This document shows, in pieces, positions 59,084 to 64,000 of a DNA stretch of 64,000 nucleotides (position 1 is the stretch's first letter; the number at the start of each line of letters is the position of its first letter). A program made the position numbers and the translations under genes. The notes under the pieces were generated by a model. That model had not been told where the DNA came from, made no database searches, and worked only from the letters and a program-made list of their open reading frames with translations. Origin of the DNA: Motilimonas cestriensis (GTDB lineage Bacteria > Pseudomonadota > Gammaproteobacteria > Enterobacterales > CBDFNC01); the NCBI RefSeq assembly GCF_021295315.1, contig NZ_JAIMJA010000005.1, positions 179,536 to 243,535 of the forward strand, in the 5' to 3' direction.

Positions 59084-59800
59084 TTAGGGCGAGGTCGTGG
59101 TCGCGATTTCTAATACTTGATTCGTGTTCGCTATTACGCGCCAGCTGATATTTAGATCATATAAGCTCATGGCGTAGGTTTTTTCATCGGGTTTATTTTT
59201 TTTGTAAGCCGGCCTTGGATCTTGTTGCAGAACTTGCTCAATGAATGATAGCAATTCAGGATACTGACTGTTGAAATGCTGAATTTGCTGCTGTGCTAAG
59301 GGCGTGAATTCAACCGTCATCAAGTCGCTTCCGCTTGGTTTAGTAAAGTCTGTTGTCGCATCCATTAAGGCATCGGAATAGGGCAAATATGGCTTGATAT
59401 CCAGGATTGGTGTGCCATTGAGTAAATCCAGCGCGCTAATCTGTAAGTATATTTGCTTGCCTTCCCGATAAACCCCCTCATTTCGCACAACCGACATGCC
59501 AATAGGATTAGGGCGAAAGGTTGTGCGAGTGGCAAACACGCCCATTTTTTCATTGCCGCCAAGGCGAGGTGGTCGCACCATGGGTTTCCAGCCCTGATCC
59601 ATTGTCTCGTGAAAAACAAAGATCAGCCAAAGGTGGGATGAACTTTCTATTCCCTTTAAAGTATTGAGGTTATTGCAGTGTTCACTTAGCTTGATTCGGC
59701 CTTTTGCCGCTGGCACTAAACCCGGTTGGCGAGGGATGGCGAACTTTTGTCGGTATGGCGATTCAATGATGCCGATTTCATTGAAGATAAACTCACTCAT
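59084..59800 (-). CDS. trmO: tRNA (N6-threonylcarbamoyladenosine-37-N6)-methyltransferase TrmO
   Basis: A 238-residue protein matching E. coli TrmO/YaeB (TsaA family). It methylates t6A37 of tRNA-Thr(GGU). The conserved regions are IESPYRQKFAIPRQPG, SHLWLIFVFH, PPRLGGNEKMGVFATRTTFRPNPIG and QDPRPAY near the C-terminus. It overlaps the end of rcsF by eight bases. The order rcsF-trmO-proS is the same as in E. coli. Confidence 0.96.
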   Translation of the reverse strand: MSEFIFNEIGIIESPYRQKFAIPRQPGLVPAAKGRIKLSEHCNNLNTLKGIESSSHLWLIFVFHETMDQGWKPMVRPPRLGGNEKMGVFATRTTFRPNPIGMSVVRNEGVYREGKQIYLQISALDLLNGTPILDIKPYLPYSDALMDATTDFTKPSGSDLMTVEFTPLAQQQIQHFNSQYPELLSFIEQVLQQDPRPAYKKNKPDEKTYAMSLYDLNISWRVIANTNQVLEIATTTSP

Positions 59801-60164
59801 TTGGCTCGGCTACTTTGATCGCTTGGCCATAGCATAGGCTGGCAGCGAGGCAGATATCATCAGATGTCTCAATACAACGAGTAAAAATAATCCCATTCGC
59901 ACCCGCATCAGCTGCTGCAAGGCGGGCTTGAGTACGAGCGTCAGCTAAGGTTGGCTTGGCCTCATTAGCTTGTTGTTGGCAAGCCGATCCTTCAACAGTC
60001 ATCAAGTGGATATAGTTTAAACTTTCTAATTGTGATTTGTCATAAACGGTAACTTGTGACGGTTTAAAGTATTGATCAAAGTTTTCTTTGTCGACGTTAC
60101 TGTTAAAGCTGTATTGACTACAACCTGCGAGAAGTAATGGAGTCAGTAAAATATAAGCGCGCAT
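59793..60164 (-). CDS. rcsF: RcsF-like outer membrane lipoprotein
   Basis: A 123-residue lipoprotein with lipobox LLAGC (Cys15). Four cysteines in the globular part, Cys62, Cys97, Cys105 and Cys111, have the spacing of the two disulfides in E. coli RcsF. RcsF senses envelope damage and signals through IgaA to RcsCDB in enteric bacteria. Its position before trmO and proS strengthens the call despite low sequence identity. rcsBCD is not in the window, so its downstream pathway here is open. Confidence 0.82.
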   Translation of the reverse strand: MRAYILLTPLLLAGCSQYSFNSNVDKENFDQYFKPSQVTVYDKSQLESLNYIHLMTVEGSACQQQANEAKPTLADARTQARLAAADAGANGIIFTRCIETSDDICLAASLCYGQAIKVAEPNE

Positions 60165-60253
60165 AGAAGCCTACTGCGATGAAATATGTGGCATTTAGTG
60201 TACCAAAGATAATTCAATGCCGGGAAGTAAGATAATGACAGATTTGAAAAATA

Positions 60254-60279
60254 GCCTTAGTCGATATATCAACTAAGGC
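60254..60279 (-). terminator. Terminator after Tas-like reductase gene
   Basis: GCCTTAGT and ACTAAGGC arms (8 bp) with a ten-base loop; U-rich sequence follows on the minus strand. Confidence 0.7.
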
Positions 60280-60286
60280 GTTTTAT

Positions 60287-61327
60287 TTACGGACAAGGGT
60301 TTGGCTGGCGCTGGAAGATTTGGTTTATCTCATTGATAACCTCATCACTCAGCGTGACATCTGCACTACTAATATTGGTTTGTAATTGCGCCATAGTGGT
60401 TGCGCCGATGATATTTGACGCCACAAACGGTTGTTGGTTAACAAATGCAAGGGCCATCACGCTAGGATCCATTTGCAGGCTTTGCGCTAATGAGAAATAA
60501 GCCTGAGTTGCTTGCTCGGCTTGCGGGTTACTGTAACGTTGGAAGCGTTCAAATAAGGTTAATCGCGTATCACTTGGCCGTTGCCCGTTGAGATACTTCC
60601 CAGAAAGCACGCCGAAGGCGAGAGGGGAGTAAGCTAATAACTCTACGCCTTCACGTTGAGAAAACTCTGCTAAGCCTTGCTCAAAGGTGCGATTGAGTAA
60701 ATTATAAGGGTTTTGAATGGTCACAATCTTCGGTAGGTTGTGTTTTTCTGCCAAGCGTAAATATTGGGCTACGCCCCAAGGCGTTTCGTTAGATACCCCG
60801 ATATAGCGAATTTTTCCTGCTTGTACTAGCTCTTGCAGTGCTTCCAGTGTTTCGATGATGGGGGTGTAAGTTTCTTGTTCGGAATACTGATAGTTAAGCT
60901 GACCAAAAAAATTGGTTTGGCGCTCGGGCCAGTGGATTTGATATAAATCGATGTAGTCTGTTTTTAACCGGGTTAAGCTATCATTTAACGCTTGATGTAT
61001 ATTACGTCTATCAAGTGCCATGTTGGCACGGATCGAAACGCCGCGTCCAGTAGATGGTGCCGCGACTTTAGTGGCGAGTATGATTTGGTCTCGTTGCTGA
61101 GTCTTATCTAGCCAGCTGCCAATATACTGTTCTGTTAAACCTTGCGTTTCACCGCTGGGTGGCACGGGATACATTTCGGCGGTATCAATAAAATTGATTC
61201 CTTGGGCGAGGGCGTAATCGAGTTGCAGGTGAGCTTGTTGCTCGGTATTTTGTTCACCCCAAGTCATCGTACCCAGACATATTTTGCTGACTTCTAAGGA
61301 GCTGTGTGGAATTTTGTGATATTTCAT
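60287..61327 (-). CDS. tas: Tas-like NADP(H)-dependent aldo/keto reductase
   Basis: A 346-residue TIM-barrel oxidoreductase similar to E. coli Tas. The catalytic tetrad is Asp48, Tyr53 (DTAEMYP), Lys87 (TKVAAP) and His132 (YQIHWPER). A C-terminal IIGATTMAQLQTN segment binds NADPH. The physiological substrate is not known; E. coli tas can complement tyrosine auxotrophs. It stands alone, with a terminator right after the stop. Confidence 0.92.
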   Translation of the reverse strand: MKYHKIPHSSLEVSKICLGTMTWGEQNTEQQAHLQLDYALAQGINFIDTAEMYPVPPSGETQGLTEQYIGSWLDKTQQRDQIILATKVAAPSTGRGVSIRANMALDRRNIHQALNDSLTRLKTDYIDLYQIHWPERQTNFFGQLNYQYSEQETYTPIIETLEALQELVQAGKIRYIGVSNETPWGVAQYLRLAEKHNLPKIVTIQNPYNLLNRTFEQGLAEFSQREGVELLAYSPLAFGVLSGKYLNGQRPSDTRLTLFERFQRYSNPQAEQATQAYFSLAQSLQMDPSVMALAFVNQQPFVASNIIGATTMAQLQTNISSADVTLSDEVINEINQIFQRQPNPCP

Positions 61328-61376
61328 TGGCTACCGCTAATTTTAGTTAAACAAAATGTCTACATGTATGGATAGG

Positions 61377-61607
61377 CTATATATCTATGTAGGTGACGTC
61401 CATAAAGCCAATCGCGTTTGCTTGCGAAGTAGCCATTTCTGGGCTACTAAAGCACGACTCTCTGCCAACGGCATTGGTCAGTATCAGTCCTTCACCCTCT
61501 GTGTCTCTGCAATCGACTATCCAACCACTTCCTTGAGTTGCAGGGGTTACATAGGCTTCAATTAATTCATTATTTTGATATAGCTGCTTTAATCCAGACA
61601 TGTCCAT
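61377..61607 (-). CDS. Conserved-type hypothetical protein, 76 residues
   Basis: A small soluble protein starting MDMSGLKQLYQNNELIEAYV with the motif GSGWIVDCRD in the middle. AAAGG lies eight bases before the ATG. No membrane segment or signal is seen. It resembles small proteins of unknown function in related gammaproteobacteria, from memory and not verified. It lies upstream of tas on the same strand, 49 bases from the tas start, so they may be co-transcribed. No function can be given. Confidence 0.65.
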   Translation of the reverse strand: MDMSGLKQLYQNNELIEAYVTPATQGSGWIVDCRDTEGEGLILTNAVGRESCFSSPEMATSQANAIGFMDVTYIDI

Positions 61608-61763
61608 AAAATTTACCTTTAATGATTAACACACATCCAGTTATAGCAGAAACAAAGAAAGTAAGGGAATAGGCAAAAACTCAACTTATCGCTAGAATGA
61701 GAGCCATACTCAATTATGAATGAAATAGGCTCATGCTCGATAACGGGTTTAAGGGACGATTTA

Positions 61764-62771
61764 ATGAAAGTATTAGTAACAGGTGCAGCAGGATTTATTG
61801 GTAGCTATACGAGCTTACGCTTATTAGCGGACGGTCATGAAGTGGTTGGCTTGGATAATCTCAATGATTATTATGACCCACAATTAAAGTACGACCGTCT
61901 AGCAAGGCTAGAAGGTAAAGACGGCTTTAGATTTGTGAAACTTGATTTACAAGATAGAGAAGCCATGGCGGAGTTGTTTGCGCAAGAGCAATTTGACGGT
62001 GTTATCAATTTAGCCGCTCAAGCCGGCGTTCGATATTCATTAGAAAACCCACACTCTTATGTAGACTCAAATATAGTTGGCTTTGTTAATATTCTAGAAG
62101 GCTGTCGTCATCACCAAGTTAAGCATCTGGTTTATGCGTCATCAAGTTCGGTCTATGGCCTTAATACCCAAATGCCATTTTCAGTCGAGCACAGTGTCGA
62201 CCATCCGGTTTCTTTATATGCAGCAACGAAAAAATCAAATGAGCTAATGGCGCATACTTACAGTCACTTATTTGCATTGCCGACCACGGGATTACGTTTT
62301 TTTACCGTTTATGGTCCATGGGGACGACCAGACATGGCGCTGTTTTTGTTCACTAAAGCGATTATGGAAGGTAAGCCCATTAATGTATTTAACTATGGCA
62401 AAATGCAGCGTGATTTTACTTACATCGACGATATTGTTGAAGGTGTAGTTCGCTCACTGTATAAAGTGCCGCAAGCAAATGCCGATTGGACGCCTGAACA
62501 TTCTAGCCCAGCGCAAAGTTCCGCCCCTTATCGTGTTTATAATATTGGTAACAATCAGCCCGTGCAGTTAGGTTACTTTATCGAACAGATTGAAAAATGC
62601 TTAGGCATGGAGGCGCAAAAGAATATGATGCCAATCCAGCCCGGTGATGTTCCTGCTACGTTTGCGGATATTGATGCGTTGATTGAAGATGTGGGCTATA
62701 AACCGACCACATCCATTGAACTGGGTATTAGTCAATTTGTTGACTGGTACCGTGATTATTATCAAAAATAG
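61764..62771 (+). CDS. NAD-dependent nucleotide-sugar epimerase (UDP-glucuronate 4-epimerase type)
   Basis: A 335-residue extended SDR enzyme. The Rossmann motif is GAAGFIG at 7-13 and the catalytic pair Tyr152 and Lys156 (YAATK), with SSSSVYG as the serine motif. The sequence [17 protein letters not shown] and the [20 protein letters not shown] block are typical of UDP-glucuronate 4-epimerases (CapI/LspL type), which give UDP-galacturonate for polysaccharides. The ATG at 61764 follows AAGGGA. A heptose phosphatase gene follows after 91 bases, so envelope polysaccharide synthesis is the likely theme. Substrate is inferred by family. Confidence 0.9.
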   Translation: MKVLVTGAAGFIGSYTSLRLLADGHEVVGLDNLNDYYDPQLKYDRLARLEGKDGFRFVKLDLQDREAMAELFAQEQFDGVINLAAQAGVRYSLENPHSYVDSNIVGFVNILEGCRHHQVKHLVYASSSSVYGLNTQMPFSVEHSVDHPVSLYAATKKSNELMAHTYSHLFALPTTGLRFFTVYGPWGRPDMALFLFTKAIMEGKPINVFNYGKMQRDFTYIDDIVEGVVRSLYKVPQANADWTPEHSSPAQSSAPYRVYNIGNNQPVQLGYFIEQIEKCLGMEAQKNMMPIQPGDVPATFADIDALIEDVGYKPTTSIELGISQFVDWYRDYYQK

Positions 62772-62862
62772 AATATTGGGTTTTATACCCAAACGAATTC
62801 TCGCTGAATAGGTTTCTTGAAGTCGCTTGGGTACATCCTGTTTTAAAATGAAGGAAATATGT

Positions 62863-63420
62863 GTGTCTAAACCTGCTGTATTTATAGATCGTGATGGTGT
62901 ACTGAATGTCGATCATGGTTATGTCTATGAAGTGGATGACTTTGAGTTTGTTGAAGGGGCGATAGAAGCTTGCCAAGAAATAAAACGCAAAGGCTATTTG
63001 TTAGTGTTGGTTACAAATCAATCCGGGATCGGTCGCGGCTATTATACTGAAGACGACTTTATGAATTTAACTGAGTGGATGGATTGGTCTCTTGCAGATA
63101 GAGATGTAGACCTCGATGGTATCTATTACTGCCCACATCACCCAGAAGCAACAGTTGAAGAATACAAACAAGTGTGTGAATGTCGTAAACCTGCTCCGGG
63201 GATGCTGCTCACTGCAACCAAAGAGCTAGGCATCGATTTAGCCAATTCATTTTTTGTCGGTGATAAGACGGCGGATATGCAAGCAGGGATTGCTGCAGGT
63301 GTTGGTACCAATGTATTAGTTGAAACCGGGAAAGCATTAACTGAAGAAGGTTTAGCGTTAGCTAATGGTAAATATGCTGATTTAGCGGCATTTGCTAGCA
63401 CTTTAGTGAAGCAAAAGTAA
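62863..63420 (+). CDS. gmhB: D-glycero-beta-D-manno-heptose-1,7-bisphosphate 7-phosphatase
   Basis: A 185-residue HAD phosphatase in ADP-heptose synthesis for the LPS core. The nucleophile Asp9 and acid Asp11 are in FIDRDGVLN. The zinc site Cys90, His92, Cys105 and Cys107 (CPHH ... CEC) is typical of GmhB. The GTG start at 62863 has AAGGA seven bases upstream and gives [12 protein letters not shown]; the frame extends upstream without conservation. gmhB directly before an rRNA operon is also found in E. coli and Vibrio. Confidence 0.96.
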   Translation: MSKPAVFIDRDGVLNVDHGYVYEVDDFEFVEGAIEACQEIKRKGYLLVLVTNQSGIGRGYYTEDDFMNLTEWMDWSLADRDVDLDGIYYCPHHPEATVEEYKQVCECRKPAPGMLLTATKELGIDLANSFFVGDKTADMQAGIAAGVGTNVLVETGKALTEEGLALANGKYADLAAFASTLVKQK

Positions 63421-63426
63421 ACGTAT

Positions 63427-63447
63427 CGTTCGCTTTTTGAGCGAACG
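63427..63447. terminator. Hairpin after gmhB
   Basis: CGTTCGCT and AGCGAACG (8 bp) with a TTTTG loop; no U tract after it, so termination is uncertain. Confidence 0.45.
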
Positions 63448-63476
63448 GGTTGAAAGTGTGAAAAACTTCAAAAAAA

Positions 63477-63538
63477 GCCTTGCGCTGAAATTGAATCTCT
63501 CTATAATGCGCAACCACTGACACGGCACAGCGCAAGGC
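63477..63538. repeat. 11-bp inverted repeat bracketing rrn P1
   Basis: GCCTTGCGCTG (63477-63487) and CAGCGCAAGGC (63528-63538) are exact reverse complements, 51 bp apart centre to centre. The left arm contains the P1 -35. GCGCAA also recurs at 63508 and 63537. Confidence 0.85.
63480..63507 (+). promoter_or_regulatory. rrn promoter P1
   Basis: TTGCGC (63480-63485), 16 bp, TATAAT (63502-63507), then a GC-rich discriminator GCGC as usual for stringently controlled rRNA promoters. An A tract upstream may act as UP element. Confidence 0.85.
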
Positions 63539-63556
63539 GCAACGCAACATCAGCGA

Positions 63557-63578
63557 GTGAGAGGCTTCGGTTTCTCAC
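63557..63578 (+). other. UUCG-capped hairpin in rrn leader
   Basis: GTGAGA and TCTCAC arms extended by G-T pairs and closed by C(TTCG)G. It lies in the P1 transcript before P2; a boxB-like antitermination element is possible. Confidence 0.5.
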
Positions 63579-63614
63579 CAGAAAGATAAATCGAAAATTT
63601 CTCGAAATTAACGA

Positions 63615-63642
63615 TTGACTTTCAAATCGGCTAGCGTAGAGT
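63615..63642 (+). promoter_or_regulatory. rrn promoter P2
   Basis: TTGACT (63615-63620), 16 bp, TAGAGT (63637-63642), followed by GCGC. Confidence 0.75.
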
Positions 63643-63683
63643 GCGCAGCCCTGACGAGGTAAAGCGAAAGCCACTGAGTCAAC

Positions 63684-63695
63684 GCTCTTTAACAA
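63684..63695 (+). promoter_or_regulatory. boxA antitermination element
   Basis: GCTCTTTAACAA is identical to the E. coli rrn boxA core, which NusB and NusE bind. The next ~25 bases also resemble the E. coli leader. Confidence 0.92.
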
Positions 63696-63882
63696 TTTAA
63701 TCATGCAATCTGTGTGAATACTCATGTTGTTTAACTTCGGTTGACAACGCAATGGTAACGAATCGCCAAAACGATTTATTTATCAATGTAATTTCTGAGT
63801 GTTCATACAGAACAAATCGAATATCACTTAGGTGATGTTCAAAACAGAATTCATTGAGCAGGTCTTCGGACCAAAAAAACTT

Positions 63883-64000
63883 TAATTGAAGAGTTTGATC
63901 ATGGCTCAGATTGAACGCTGGCGGCAGGCTTAACACATGCAAGTCGAGCGGTAACAGAGAGAAGCTTGCTTCTCTGCTGACGAGCGGCGGACGGGTGAGT
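63883..64000 (+). rRNA. rrs: 16S ribosomal RNA, 5' fragment
   Basis: Begins at the mature-end equivalent (AATTGAAGAGTTTGATC), continues through the universal GAACGCTGGCGGCAGGC and CATGCAAGTCGAGCGGTA segments and helix h6, and reaches GGCGGACGGGTGAGT at the right window edge. About 118 of ~1,540 bases are visible. Confidence 0.99.

Noticed and set aside
63501..63942. Minus-strand frames of ~80 codons over the rrn leader and 16S start.
   Set aside because: They are antisense to rRNA promoters and rRNA; no coding signal.

Overview
The window is a chromosomal segment of a Gram-negative gammaproteobacterium. Evidence for this is the IscR-regulated isc operon, RF2 with its programmed frameshift, type II acetolactate synthase ilvIH, the rcsF-trmO-proS cluster, PspG, an AcrB-type RND pump, and gmhB placed directly before a 16S rRNA gene. 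Gene content and order (PCuAC and DUF2333 genes, a TIGR04219-like outer membrane protein, a GlyGly-CTERM protease, the cysG-cysD-cysN-SLC13-cysC-cysQ order) point to a marine Alteromonadales/Vibrionales-like lineage. That placement is inference; the 16S fragment (last ~118 bases) is the best way to test it. No transposase, phage gene, CRISPR array or tRNA was seen, and codon use looks uniform by eye, so this is mainly core genome.

Layout. 1-4.0 kb: end of an RND pump, an Aer-like chemoreceptor, and msrPQ for periplasmic methionine sulfoxide repair. 4.1-6.9 kb: prfB and lysS. 6.9-11.6 kb: TauE/SafE exporter, YecH-like protein, YfcG-like glutathione transferase, GloC, PIN-PhoH ATPase and a PilZ protein. 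11.6-17.1 kb: transglutaminase-like exported protein, solitary leuA, a TetR regulator, a PAP2 phosphatase and an MJ1255/VC2487-type glycosyltransferase. 17.1-22.8 kb: a 51-codon gene, ilvIH, pspG behind a sigma-54-type promoter, PCuAC copper chaperone, DUF2333 protein and an outer membrane barrel. 22.8-34.6 kb: the assimilatory sulfate pathway in two operons, cysJIH and cysG-cysDN-SLC13-cysC-cysQ, each preceded by a related TTATTCC-type palindromic element (candidate CysB operator). 34.6-38.2 kb: PPK2, DUF4124 protein, a CBS-domain protein and a secreted trypsin-like protease. Between the two convergent genes here lies a candidate small RNA with a perfect CRP-type site. 38.3-43.8 kb: queA-tgt-yajC-secD-secF. 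44-51.5 kb: rhodanese, suhB, trmJ, and iscRSUA-hscBA-fdx without iscX. 51.6-63.4 kb: pepB, diguanylate cyclase, CPA2 antiporter, patatin, proS-trmO-rcsF, Tas-like reductase, nucleotide-sugar epimerase, gmhB. 63.4-64 kb: rrn promoters, leader with boxA, and the start of 16S rRNA.

How the parts connect. Sulfur runs through the window: sulfate uptake (candidate SLC13), activation (CysDN, CysC), reduction (CysH, CysJI), siroheme supply (CysG), PAP removal (CysQ), Fe-S assembly (Isc/Hsc/Fdx) and thiol or methionine protection (MsrPQ, YfcG, GloC, rhodanese). No clear multi-gene undescribed system was found. The best new leads are the intergenic RNA at 36001-36171, the shared cys operator, the inverted repeat bracketing the rrn P1 promoter, and the protease with an EF-hand-like loop.
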